Shown: positions 35,451-47,449 of the stretch, one piece after another | How positions within the stretch are numbered: position 1 is the stretch's first letter | Layout: every line of letters begins with the position of its first letter | Assembly (NCBI GenBank): GCA_032158295.1 | Contig: CM063256.1 | Span: forward strand, 14,802,953 to 14,866,952 | Reading direction: 5' to 3' | Length of the DNA stretch: 64,000 nt | Source of the DNA: Pycnopodia helianthoides | Taxonomy: Eukaryota > Echinodermata > Asteroidea > Forcipulatida > Asteriidae | Position numbers and translations under genes: made by a program | The notes under the pieces: generated by a model | The model's database searches: none | What the model was told of the DNA's origin: nothing | The model's input: only the letters and a program-made list of their open reading frames with translations

Positions 35451-37604
35451 CACACAGTGGTTAAACACTGAACATATAACTTTCCTTTCTATATTCTGTA
35501 ACTCTTTCGTCCAAGGTGAGACCCCTCTTTAAATGAAACACTCGTCCCCAGGTGCGCCCGATGCTTGGAGGGCACAAGACAAGCGGCGGCAAAAGCCACC
35601 CCACTCGCCCACATCTATGGGGAGATCGAGGTAGACTTTAAGGAGTCGTTTCCCCCTAATGAAATGTTTGCCAACAAAATATCCACTGGCCCTATTTACG
35701 TTTATTTGACCTATTAAGTCCAACCCAAAATGACTTGCACCATCTGCCAAGCATAAACATGCCCCACAAAAAACATTGATTTCGCAGCGGCCATTTTGTT
35801 TTTTAGAGCTTCCATTGTATCCAACATGACGATCGGGTTCTTCAAAGACTGACAGACAAATTTGGCACATCACCAGCCCCCGTATACAACGGCTGTCCTT
35901 GCCTCGGCAGTTCAACAACGGGAATTACACGTTACCATAGCAACGCATCATCGAGTAAGGGCCCACAAACGGCCGCTATAGGTTCCCAATGAATTACAAC
36001 GGCAGAGCAGTCCCCGGGCTTCGGGCCCAGCATAATGCATGATAATTTGAGCGGACGGGTCCAGTCGAGGTCGTGTTCCGGACCAGTGCGTAACAAATTA
36101 TCAAAATGGCCTCACGGGACAAAAGGGGCTTCTCTCGCTTGGCTGCAGCGGCAGCGAACGGCACGAGGGGTTCGTCAGCGGATGGTGGGGGCAAATTTAG
36201 CACGGGGCTGAGATATCATGCATAGGGGAGGGGGGTGGATATATTTCTCGGTAAAACAAAATATGACTGACTGGTATTGAACAACTTGCCGTTTCTAAAT
36301 AATGGTCGTTAGGAATGGAACTGAACAAACAGACGAAGATGACGCTCAACACGGACCGACACAAAAACAAAGGAATCATTCTAATAACTGTTTTGTTCTA
36401 CATTTTGTTTCTTCTAAACTATGCAGTATTGAAACTTTCAATTCACGACACCATGTATTGAAAGCACTGTGTTGGACCTCACAGTAGCGTCTTTTTACAA
36501 AGTCAATTAATTTGGATATATTTCGCTTTTAAATAGCATACGAAGTATTTTAATTAAGTGCTGATTGAGTAAAACGCGACGGTACCAAATCGCACGCACA
36601 CAGCGGTCGAGTTGTCCCAAAGAGCGAATCATGATGAAGATTGTGTTTCTTTCCAAAAAACAAATTTTTTTCCGAAGAGAAATCGAGCCGAATCCACGCC
36701 ACAAATTTTGAAAGAGTTTTTCAGTTCATAATCACAGCGTCCTATAATATGGTTTAAAAAAAAAAATGAGATAAATAGCCCATGAAAAATTATCCCGGGT
36801 CCCGCTCGATTTCGGCTGCATCTTCAATCAACATTCATTCCAGTCACAGCTATGGCCAATATATCCGCCGGGCAGACTCCTCAACTGTAACCGGTGAAAA
36901 ACGAAAAAACGGGGAGAAGAGAGACCCCCTTGAAATCCGGTGACACAAAAAGAAAGGGGGAAAGTAATCTCTTCGATTCTTCTTTACATCCGTGGAGAGA
37001 GAGGGGGAAAAAAAAGAAGAAAAGTGGGTCGAATTGCGAAAAGAGCCACTTTGGAGGGAATATTGTACACTCTCTTTCCCATGTCTCTTGAGGCTGATTA
37101 TTCTTTGGGGAGGAGGATAGCCCGTGGTAAGACCGTCCATTACCGCTGAAGGGCCGAGGTTTTTTTTTTCGGCTACGGGGGCCCCGGGGCAAAATTTCAA
37201 TGTGAGGGGGTTGTTTTGTAGTGGTGGAATGCGACGGGACTAAAAAAAAAAAAATCCAGTAGATTGCGTGGGGTGTATGTTTTCCTATTCTTCCAACCCT
37301 TCTCGGATGGAAAACCAGCGAGTGAAAATTCAATATTCTAGATTCTTAGGCAAGATCGGATCGAATGTTATGGTATTATGGCATTGTGGTAAAAGCTTGA
37401 ATTTTTTAGGGTATGAGAGTGGTTGGAAATACATATCTTAGTAAGTAAAATGGCCTGTATGGGACTATGATGCATTGTTGTATACACCTGTGTGTAGGGA
37501 ACGCGTCTGGTTACTTGTTTACCTCGTATTGAAGTACAGAGCACTGCGCCTGTGAAGCATGTGTGTTTCAGCTTCATGGGTTGTTATGTTTCAGACGATG
37601 CACG
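35451..37604. other. Intergenic, no supported gene
   Basis: Contains a 129-codon open frame on the minus strand (35529-35918) with no recognisable domain, and a CG-richer stretch at 36000-36200. No repeat copies seen. Confidence 0.45.
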
Positions 37605-38434
37605 TTAAAGGTATTATACAGGATTGGTTGAGCTGACAAAATAGTCGCAGACGGTGTTCATGTTTTGTGTGATCAACCGTATACATGAAACAACAAACCT
37701 GGGGAAATGTGGGCTTGATCCTTTGTGTGAGTCAGGTGAAAATAGCACGTAGGCTCTTAGCACATTTTCTTTAATTTGGGTTGTAACAACCGAAATCAGC
37801 TGGGGGTTTGGTTATCAGATACAGTTTTGTCGAATTTTGTTCAACAGATGCTACATTCATTTTTAAGGTATTGTACAGGATTGGTGGAGCTGACAAAATA
37901 GTCGCAGACAGTGTTCATGTTTTGTGTGATCAACCGTATACATACATAAATCTGTGAACATTTTGGCTTAATCCGTTGAGTGAGTCTGAAGATGCATGTA
38001 GTCTTCACACATTGCCTTTAATTTGGGTTGTCACAACCGAAATCAGCTGGGTTTTTTTCTTCTAGCTTTTCAGATACACTGCAAAAACTGGGGTGTTAAA
38101 ATTGACACCATGGGTGTTGTCACATATAGATACCAAAAAAGAATCAATCATAGGGTGTTAAAATAACACTAATTTCTGCCAATTAACACTAATTTCACCA
38201 ATTAACAACGATTACATTTGAGTTGTTTTAACACCCTATAATGTTCAATTCAATTCTCTTGTTGGTATCTCTGTGTGACAACACCCATGGTGTCAATTTT
38301 AACACCCCAGTTTTTGCAGTGTACAGTTTTGTCCAATATGACTGTATTTCAGAGGGAACTATTTCACTGAAAAAAAGGTTCAAGTATAATGAAACTTCGT
38401 AATAGTAAGCTTTCTGACTAAAATTCAACAATGA

Positions 38435-38471
<37 letters not shown>

Positions 38472-38498
38472 CTAACCAATCCTGTTCAACACCTTTAA
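37605..38498 (+). mobile_element. TTAA miniature element, family G, 5' duplicated and interrupted
   Basis: Bounded by TTAA (37605-37608) and TTAA (38495-38498), with end motif ACAGGATTGG. The 5' half occurs twice, from 37605 and from 37863. The second copy carries a separate inserted hairpin element (38077-38321). A 28-T run precedes the right end. Confidence 0.75.
38077..38321. mobile_element. Palindromic MITE with TA target duplication
   Basis: 245 bp with ~45-bp inverted ends starting CACTGCAAAAACTGGGGTGT. Flanked by TA on both sides. The duplicated host segment at 37815-37822 shows the unoccupied site 'cagataca', proving that the inserted sequence plus one TA was added. TA duplication fits Tc1/mariner-type mobilisation. 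Confidence 0.88.
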
Positions 38499-38949
38499 TA
38501 ACACTTCTGATTTCCGTAGAAAATAATTTTGTGAGGGTTAAACCCTACATTTGGGTATGCCAACATCGATTGACAAGCTAGAACTCGCAATGATATAATA
38601 ATACACACGCTTATAATGTTTTGTATCGAAGCACGTGTAGATCTTGTCGCCCTTACGGACCACGCGCATGCAGATCCACCATGGCTTTATCTGGGGGTCG
38701 TTATTCTTGCACATCGGAATACATAATCTAGTGACGTCATAAATGACGACAAAAAAAACACAAACTCACCAGCCGTCGTGAAACAATCGAGAGGAAAAAA
38801 TCGGTGACGCCAGCGATTTCGCTCCGAACCAACTTCTATAGGTGGATATTTACACATATTATTGGATATGAATTTAAATTTACACTCAACAGATTATGTT
38901 GTCAAAAGTTACCGTGTCATTTGACTTTCCTAAGTCCAGCTCCAGAAAG

Positions 38950-39343
38950 TTAAAGGAACATTACAGAGTTGGTAAGAAAAAAACTTGTAAAATATACTTT
39001 TTGATCACAGATTTACATCAAACTTACACGGTCTAATGATGATGATAGTAGAAAACAACCCTTGAAATATTTCCGTCTGAAATTCCATATTTGATGAGAA
39101 ATGAATAAACAAGTTTTCCGATTGGAGTTTATCGCTCAGTGAGCGTTTTATTCATTTGTTGAATCTATATGATTTCATGCAAATGTGTAATCGGTTTTTC
39201 ACTATTTTCTCGTGACCCAGATGGCCGATCGATCTCAAACTTCTACAGGTTTGTCAGTTTATGTATATGGTGGATTACATAAAGTGCTTACACTGCCAGC
39301 AACTGTTTTGTTAGCAAAAACCAATTCTGTAATGTTCCTTTAA
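38950..39343 (-). mobile_element. TTAA miniature element, family A copy 5
   Basis: 394 bp, TTAA at both ends and well-conserved terminal repeats. Intergenic. Confidence 0.85.
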
Positions 39344-39695
39344 AGAGAAACAAACATAGCTTACAATGTGGTCAGCTAAAGGACCCCATCGTGAATTCAG
39401 ATCCGGTTACCACCCAATTATTCTACTACTTAATATTGTTTTTATCCCCTGATTTTCTTTCTTTCTAACATCACCTGGTCAACACCTCAATAAATAATAA
39501 TGACAAGAATTGATGCAAGATTTACAACGCGGAAGAGGGAGGGGGTAAGGGTCGGCACAGGTTGTACTGCTAATAATATTACAGAGGTTCCAACAATGCA
39601 AACAAAACAAAAAACTAAAAAACAAACTCGCAGACGAACCGAAACCATAATCACGGATACCGGTGAAGGAGCCGTCCCCGACCGTGATCGTAACC

Positions 39696-40150
39696 GGAAC
39701 CAGTCTAAGAACCGTTCTAAGAACCGTTCTTAGAACCATTCTCAGAACCTCTCTCAGAAACCGTCTCAGAACTGTCCTCAGTACCGTTCTCGGATCCCCT
39801 CTCGGATTCTTTCTCGGTTCCATTTACATAGATAATGTAAATCGGGAAATCAGATTGGCTCGGTGGTTTCTTTCCCTGACTTTCACTCTGTGGACCCTGG
39901 TTCGAATCCCACCTCAGACCAGAGTCTGGCATGTGGATTGGGTGTTCAGCCCCTACCTGATTGCGTGGGTTTTTCTCGTTGGGGTTTACCTCCCACATCC
40001 AAAAACTAAACATTTCTTCTCGTTTCCTATTCATCCTGTTATTGGAGCTAATTGTGCCGTTGACTGTACATTAAAATAAATCATAAAAAAAATAATCACG
40101 GGTACCGACCGAGAACCGTTCTCGGAACCGTTCTCGGTTCCCTTCACAGA
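39696..40150 (+). repeat. GAACCGTTCTC minisatellite (11-bp unit), split by a SINE
   Basis: 39696-39832 and 40108-40150 contain the same 11-bp unit. The SINE at 39852-40080 separates them. Confidence 0.75.
39852..40080 (+). mobile_element. tRNA-derived SINE inserted in a minisatellite
   Basis: 'ttggctcggtggtttctttc' (A box) and 'tggttcgaatccca' (B box), followed by about 150 bp of body ending in 'ttaaaataaatc'. Flanked on both sides by GAACCGTTCTC-type repeats. Confidence 0.7.
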
Positions 40151-40194
40151 TAGAACCGCGCCAAAGACAGAGCCTTTCATGAGTCAACGCAAAT

Positions 40195-40418
40195 AGATAG
40201 GTTGCAGTATGACGTAAATCGGCCATCTTTACGGGCAGTTTAGAACAAACAGTGGTGCGTTTCGTGTGAGAACGGCGTGCAACACGCGCGCATTTCACGA
40301 AACTCATTGCAGGATTGGTCAGTGAACAACGCGGCTGCGTTAATAAGTTGAGCGTTTGACGCACCTGCAAGCCAAAATGCACTTTGCCCGTAAAGATGGC
40401 GTCTACTGGGAACTATCT
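40195..40418. mobile_element. Recent MITE copy 2 (AGATAG...CTATCT)
   Basis: 224 bp; differs from 9955-10181 only by a few substitutions and short indels (a missing 'ta' in 'ctttatacggg', one t in 'gcgtttaat'). Confidence 0.83.
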
Positions 40419-40974
40419 ATACTGAAGCTGTATTTGCTTCTTCGACGTCGTCATAATCTTCATCATCGCCACCATAACATGCCGGCACTAGTCTGGTGTC
40501 GGCACGGAGCATATAATGACAACCTAATAGGACTATTATTAACACTTTGAGTCCTATATTAATCTATTATGACTCTAACTACCGACGAAGGTTACAATAT
40601 TGAAGGACAAAATTAAAGGGACGTATTATGATTATGCATTAACATGTAACAGCCGTCTTGTTTTTTTTACCATCTAATCAAGGTAAATCAATTTGTGACT
40701 GGAAAGTGGTATTTTATTATTAGTTAAGTAAGAAGCACTCCCGGCCCTTGGCAAATATCAATGTATCGAAACTGAGGCTGGAAGTGAAACTAGTCTGGTA
40801 TCATTTGGGGAATCGGTATTCACTATTGCTGCTGCAGACAGGGAACCCGACAAAGTTGGCAACATCGAATATAAGTGTGTAATTTGTAACAGCGGTATTT
40901 TCTAAATAATCATAGTAACAGACGGGGAACAAAATCCAATCAGAATTGATAAAGATTCCGGGTCTCAGGGGGCC
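40419..40974. other. Intergenic, no feature recognised
   Basis: Unique AT-rich sequence leading into the palindromic minisatellite. Confidence 0.5.
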
Positions 40975-41196
40975 TGACCCGTTAGTGGGTCAGACTGACC
41001 CGTTAGTGGGTCAGACTGACCCATTAGTGGGTCAGACTGACCCATTAGTGGGTCAGACTGACCTAGTGGGTCAGACTGACCCATTGCCCATTAATGGGTC
41101 AGACTGACCCATTAGTGAGTCAGACTGACCAATTAGTGGGTCAGACTGGCCCATTTGTTGGTCAAATTGACCCATTTGTGATTCAGACTGACCCAG
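40975..41196 (+). repeat. TGACCCATTAGTGGGTCAGAC minisatellite
   Basis: About ten units of about 21 bp, each itself a short palindrome (TGACCCATTAGTGGGTCA). Related GGGTCA-rich sequence also at 41250-41285, 44150-44230 and 6399-6660. Confidence 0.88.
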
Positions 41197-41689
41197 ACAC
41201 TGCAGTAAACAATTATGATTTTGACTCGGATTCTGTGTCAGTTTGACATAGTTTGACACATATTCCGGGTCACACTGACCCACACAAATGTCATGGGTAT
41301 GGTCCCCGGGCCCCATCGAATCCGGGAGTTTTTAGGTTATGTGAAGGTAGTCCTTTGAGTGTGTCGATGGAGTCTGACTTGTGGCCGAATGAGGAGAAAG
41401 AGAGAGGTGATGGGGTGTCATCCTCTCCAGAGCTTTCAAAAATGCGTCATTTTTGGGGGTGGGGATGAGGATAGTCTATCGTGATCGTTCTCACGGGAGA
41501 CCAATCCTTTCCAATCCAGTCTTTGAATTGTCTCTCTCCTGAAGACGAGCAGAGTGTGTTAAAGAAGTCGTCGAGACCACAGCGGTTCTTCTCAGAACCA
41601 ACATTTCTCCCAAAAGAGTTTTATTCACGGTTGATCCACACCATGAAAAGCTTCAGACATCACTTAGTCTTTGAAATGTTGAGCTTACA

Positions 41690-41954
41690 TTAAAGGTACA
41701 CGTTGCCTTGGATCGGTCGAGTTGGTCTATAAAAAGCGTTTGTATTAACCGTTTGTTATAAAATGCATATGGTTAGAAAGATGTTTTAAAAGTAGAATAC
41801 AATGATCCACACAAATATGCCTCGAAATTGCGTGGTTTTCTTTAACTTGCGAACTAACACGGTCTGCCATTTTGTGGAGTCAAAAATCCATAAACGGTTT
41901 ACAAACGCTTGTTATAGACCAACTCGGCCGATTCAAGGCAACGTGTACCTTTAA
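41690..41954 (+). mobile_element. Family B copy 2, right arm mostly deleted
   Basis: TTAA at both ends and the same 5' arm as 16440-16833, but after the centre only the last ~70 bp of the right arm remain. An internal deletion that destroys most of the palindrome. Confidence 0.82.
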
Positions 41955-43848
41955 GCTCAAACCTGATTTCTTCCCCCATTTATTCCCCAGTCCTGATGGT
42001 TGGTGGACTTTTCAGATTGGTGGGGGGGGGGGGGTGCAAAGGAATCGATGCCGTCTTGTTAGAGGAGGGTCACGTGTTCATAGTCTACAACAAGTGATGC
42101 TTCCGCGTGAGCTCAAACAGGAATTCCCTTTCCCCAAACCTGACCGACGACTGAATAACCAGATTGATGCTTCTTATTTTGAATAAGTATAAAACCATTT
42201 AAACTTTCACGACGGTAGAGACAATTGACACATGGGGGAGGGCTCGGGAGACTGGGAGAACAAAGGGAGGTCCTCAATTATTACTGGGTCGACAAACACG
42301 GGGGTGGGGGTGGGGGGTGGGGTGGGGGGGGTTTGGCACGTGTATTGGCCTTAGTGAACACGGATGTTAGTGTGGAGATGTGTTGAAAGTAATCGACAAA
42401 TACAATGGAGGGTGTACTTTAATGGAGCCACACTGATGATCCTTACTGTATGTGCTGAATCCCCTCATGATAGGTTCATACTAAAAAAAAAAGAAGGGGG
42501 GCACACGCCTTTGTTTAACTTGGAAGGGTCGAAAGAAAGGGGGCACATTGCTGAAAGAGGGCGCACAATGTGTGGCAACGCAACTCAGTAGATAGATGAA
42601 AGAGGGCACGTGACAACACCGGCCCCCCTTGAACAATTCTCATTCATATTCGATAGTTGGCCTGCCCCCCCCAACTCCTATACACTATAGGAGTTGCAAA
42701 TACCCCCCCTCGTTCACGATTAAAAACGGTGGACAAAAGACGTCCCTGTGTGAGCAGACAGACAATATAAATCACACTATTTATACCCACATCGTCCCGG
42801 ACGGTTACGGAAACAAATGATCAAGGATACTGATGAGAGGGAGAGAAGGTGGGGGGGGGGGGAAGGGAGGGAGGGAGAACAAAAAAAACCAAAACAATTC
42901 TGGATCGGCTGGCTGCGGTTTTGGCACGGGTTAACGGTGCGCGCGTGTTGCAACACTTCTTATTATATATAGGGAGCGCGAGGCTTCAACCCGGGTAAAC
43001 GGGCTTGAAACCAGCTAGCAGCGGGCCTGAGAGCCATCACGCGTCGGGTTCAATTAATCACGGATCCCACCCCCCTTATGCATTCACCTCTCTCTCCCGC
43101 ACTCTCTCTCTCTCCCTCTCTCCATTTCTCCAAGCTCGCCCGTTCTTTTTTTTTAGCCGGCGGGCCCTACTCGGAATTGACTGGCCGTGTTGAGTACACC
43201 GTGGTGGCATGGTGGGCATAAATCACCAACCAAAATTGGCAGAAATGGGTCGAATTTTTTCCCCCCACTTTTTTCCCCCCTTTTTATTCACCGTCTCTTA
43301 TCCACCTCCCTTTTCCACTCCATCTACCCGTGCAATTTATACTGGTTCAGTTGGCTTCGGATTTTGAGCGGGGATCTTTTTTGCCAGCCCTGGCAGTGTC
43401 CCGTATGCAGCGAAAATAGGTCAATTAATAAGGGTGTAGTATAGAGGAGCTCAGTGCGATATTGCAATGCTATGCGCGTCAAGCACAATCTGAATGCACA
43501 CATTATTTTCTTTCCAGACGGGACAGCAAGTGCATTGTGATGTGGAATGCGACACACTGTGCATGGTTTAGTACCTAAAAGAAAGAAAAGAACAAAAAAC
43601 CCATCATCATTCTGGTCGTGTCCTTTGTATGGGTAATAACGGTACTGGATACTGATTTTGTGTCACGCCAAAAAGGGATCAGGCTGCTGTTCATCTAGAA
43701 TTTACTCTGTGAACTATACACGTTGTGCTATTATGTTGTGTTCAGGACGAAAACTACCCACAAATTGTGCACAAAATACAAACATTTGAGAGGAAAATGG
43801 ATGGTTGTTTGTTCATGATCTTGCTTGAAAGAGCGCACAAATTACCAT
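41955..43848. other. Intergenic, no supported gene
   Basis: Several long G or C runs (42022, 42300-42332, 42850) and a CG-richer stretch at 42900-43180. No gene or element body recognised. Confidence 0.45.
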
Positions 43849-44083
43849 GGCCCAATTTCATAGAGCTGCTAAGCACAACAATTCGCTTAGCATGAAATTT
43901 CTTCATTGATAAAAACAGGATTACCAACCAAATTTCCAGGTGATTCTCACGTGACAACGGCTGAATACCAGTAACAAGCAATATGCAAAACATGGAAATT
44001 TGGTTGGTAACCCTGTTTTTATCAAGGAAGACATTTCATGCTAAACAAATTGTTGGGCTTAGCAGCTCTATGAAATTGGGGCC
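43849..44083. mobile_element. Family E copy 2
   Basis: 235 bp, ends ggcccaatttcatagagct and its inverse; body closest to copy 1, including the shared 'ctgaataccagtaacaagcaa' segment. Confidence 0.82.
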
Positions 44084-44982
44084 AGGTCAATGCAGGATAA
44101 AGATGTCAATGATGTCCGTGTAGTAAATTCATGAGGTTCTATTTTGACACTGATGGGTCATTTTGAAACCCATTCCGGGTCATGACCCAGACCCAAGTGA
44201 CCCGCATCCGGGTCAATTCTCATCCGGGAGTTTTAGAGTGAGTTAGGGCAATCCTATCGAAAACACTGTTTTGTCAAGGAGGAAAGATGTTCGATTTTTT
44301 AGAAACTAGTCAAAAAAAGGGTAATATGAAAAAGGCTAATGTAAAATGTAATAATTTGAATATTTTTTTTTTCAAATAAGACACTAAATGATCAGGATCT
44401 GGCCGTTTATTGCGGAGTAGGCAGTGGTTTATTTGGGGGTAGGAGGGGGGTGGGGGTGGAGCGCAGAACCCTTGGCCTCCCTGTTCCCCCACCTCCATTA
44501 CGAGAACGAAAAAAGGTCACAAATTAATGGTTCGATGCATTAATTAGCCCTCCCAAATTATGCCTTTGCCTTCGCTTGCCCCCCAAATGAAAATGTCTGG
44601 TTACGGCCACTGGGAGTGGGAAGACCACTACGGTACCTTTAGCCCGCTCTGCATGCTCTTCACACCCACCCATTGGCCTAGGATCACAACTCCACATGAA
44701 TGTTTAAGAATTCGGGGCGTTCGTTGTACACAACGGCTATTTAATGACGCTTATTTTTCTCAATTTTTTCGGGGATGGGGATGTAAAGAGAAAGGCAGCT
44801 TTGGTTAAAAAAAATTACTTTTTGAAGTCAAATAGTTTGAACGAAAGTTCACAAAATAGAAAGTACTCTAAGAAATGAAACAACAATAGATAACAAAAAT
44901 TGTGTGGTTCAACCAGTTTAAAAGCTATAGCAAACTGTTTCCTAAGTTTGGATTTCTGCTCAATGTGAACATAATTATAGCT
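44084..44982. other. Intergenic, no supported gene
   Basis: 44150-44230 is GGGTCA-rich and resembles the sequence flanking the minisatellite at 40975. The rest is unique. Confidence 0.45.
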
Positions 44983-45143
44983 GGGCCTAATTTCATAGAG
45001 CTGCTTAAGCACAAAAAAATAGCTAAGCACAATAAAATTATGCTTACCAGAACAAGTCTACCAGCCAAACTGCCACGCCACATTTACAATTTGTGACTGG
45101 TATCCTGCTCATCTCTGCTGAGCAGCTCTATGAAATTGGGCCC
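44983..45143. mobile_element. Family E copy 3 (shorter subtype)
   Basis: 161 bp, gggcctaatttcatagagctgc and inverse; internal region shortened. Confidence 0.8.
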
Positions 45144-45215
45144 AGGTCACATTACAGTTAACACCTAATTCTCACCTCAGAATGCGTAATTCAACAGGCC
45201 ATTTGGACTGTCCAG

Positions 45216-45743
45216 TGGGGCCGATTTCACAAAGAGCTAAGGTCGATCTTAATTGTGTGTCAATCTCAACTGCTAATTGCAAAGTGTGATGTCACAATGG
45301 TGATACTGACAACTCATCTTAAAGGAACATTACAGAATTGGTAAGAAAAAAACTTGTAAAATATACTTTTTGATCACAGATTTACATAAAACTTACACGG
45401 TCTAATGATGATGATAGTAGAAAACATCCCTTATATTTCTGTCTGAATTGCCATATTTGATGAGGAATGAATAAACTAATTTTCCGATTGGAGTTTATCG
45501 CTCAGTGAGCGTTTTATTCATTTGCTGAATCTATATGATTTCATGAAAATGTGTAATCGGTTTTTCACTATTTTCTCGTGACCTAGATGGCCGATCGATC
45601 TCAAACTTCTACAGGTTTGTCAGCTTATGTATATGGTGGATTACATAAAGTGCTTACACTGCCAGCAACTGTTTCGTTAGCAAAAAACAATTCTGTATTG
45701 TTCCTTTAAGATGAATCTATAGTGCTTTGAGAAATCGAGTCCA
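45216..45743. mobile_element. Family F copy interrupted by family A copy 6
   Basis: Ends 'ggccgatttcacaaagagct' and 'agtgctttgagaaatcgag'; the centre is split by the element at 45319-45709. Confidence 0.78.
45319..45709 (-). mobile_element. TTAA miniature element, family A copy 6, nested in family F
   Basis: 391 bp, TTAA at both ends. It interrupts a family F element (45216-45743): the two host halves rejoin as CATC-TTAA-GATGAATC, which matches the uninterrupted family F copy at 6787-6936. This shows an exact TTAA target duplication. Confidence 0.88.
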
Positions 45744-46129
45744 GGTCTGTCTTTGAGCTGGTTGTGCTAAACCAACGCAGTTTGTATACTTAACCTCACA
45801 CAACCAAGTTGTCAACAACAAAAAATGCATTTAATTAACACGTGCTTTACGAGGGATTGCGCGAGCGTTGACACAACTTCTCAATATAGAATCCTAACAT
45901 GTGACATACATTATTATCAGAACGATTTGGCTGGAGACGAAGTCGTTTCGCCGGCGTCTGACGTCGAACAATAGGATCTTAATCCATGACCTTGGCAATA
46001 TTAATTCTTAACAATAGACACCTAGACTTGCCTCAAGCCATCTATTATTGTGATACACACGTGACTCCATGCATCAATTAATCCAAAATTCTCCGGTGAA
46101 GATATGAAAGAGCTTATTAAAAGAATTTT

Positions 46130-46160
<31 letters not shown>

Positions 46161-46570
46161 TTATTTTTTTTGGGGGGGGGGGCGTAGGTTTTATTATCAG
46201 GGCGTCCGCGTTAACATCATAAAGAGTAATTGACTGAAGTATCGCATGCAATGGGAATATTCAAATTCGGTTCTTGTGCATCCTTTTGACTTTATTTACT
46301 CAGATGACCTGCCCTGCCCCCCCCCCCAGTTTTAAACTACTGGTACCGCCTTGTAACCTATACGTTTTAGAGTGAACTCGTCACAAACGAAGGACTATAG
46401 TGGGGACCGCCATTTTAGTAGGATTGCGTGAAAAGCCAGTGAGACATTAATAATTATTTACCAGCGCCGAAAACTTGGGTAAAACTTTAGGGGGGAACAA
46501 AGGGTGCATAATTATTTCTTTGGGTCACCTCTGGCCATTTAATACTGTAGTTTCCGTTTGCATTTCTCTT
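45744..46570. other. Intergenic, no feature beyond a TTAT microsatellite
   Basis: Unique sequence apart from the TTAT tract and short G and C runs. Confidence 0.5.
46127..46163 (+). repeat. (TTAT)n microsatellite
   Basis: About nine tetranucleotide units, followed by T and G runs. Confidence 0.9.
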
Positions 46571-46969
46571 TTAAAGGAACATTACAGAATTGGTTTTTGC
46601 TAACAAAACAGTTGCTGGCCGTGTAAGCACTTTATGTAATCCACCATATACATAAACTGACAAACCTGTATAAGTTTGAGATCGATCGGCCTACTGGTTC
46701 ACGAAAAAATAGTGAAAACCCGATTACACATTTGCATGAAATCATATATAGATTCAACAAATTAATAAAACGCTCACTGAGCGATAAACTCCAATCGGAA
46801 AATTAGTCTATCCATTTCTCATCGAATAATATGGCATTTCAGACAGAAATATTTCAAGGGATGTTTTCTACTATCATCATCATTAGACCGTGTAAGTTTT
46901 ATATAAATCTGTGATAAAAAAGTATATTTTACAAGTTTTTTTCTTACCAATTCTGTGATGTCCCTTTAA
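46571..46969 (+). mobile_element. TTAA miniature element, family A copy 7
   Basis: 399 bp, TTAA at both ends, with a few internal substitutions (for example in the ggccatctgg block). Intergenic. Confidence 0.85.
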
Positions 46970-47449
46970 ACAAGCCCCTTTTCAGCGCTCTTGTTAGTTG
47001 TAAAAATGTTTTAAAACATTAAAAATTTTCATATTGAAGCTGGGAAGAGTTAAATTTTACTCTAGTGTTTTTAAATCTCGTGCCCCCCTATACGCCACTG
47101 ATATTTCCTTGACAACGTGTATTTGTTATTTCAATCCATCAATCAGATTATATAAAAAAAGTAGCCCGCTACTGAACAAACGGGCCTTCATAAGTCATAC
47201 GTTGACCCACTTTACAATTAATTTATAACATCAGGACGCCTTGAGGTATGTGACCGGCTGAATGGACACAGTTTATAAGCCATTATTGTCCAGGGGTTTG
47301 GAACCCCACGCTGGAATGGCGGCCAATCGGTCGTCCTGGTAACATTTTTTTGGGGGGAAAAAAACGGTTGTATAACGCAGTTATGGGCTAATATAAATAA
47401 CACTCGTCATAATTAGGTCAAATTTCTTCGTCATTTCGGCTGTCTGCGT

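Noticed and set aside
35529..35918. 129-codon open frame on the minus strand
   Set aside because: Cys-containing but no recognisable domain, no start context or neighbouring exons; kept as unsupported.
39479..39823. Arg/Leu/Val-rich repeat open frames
   Set aside because: Translations of the GAACCGTTCTC minisatellite, open on both strands.
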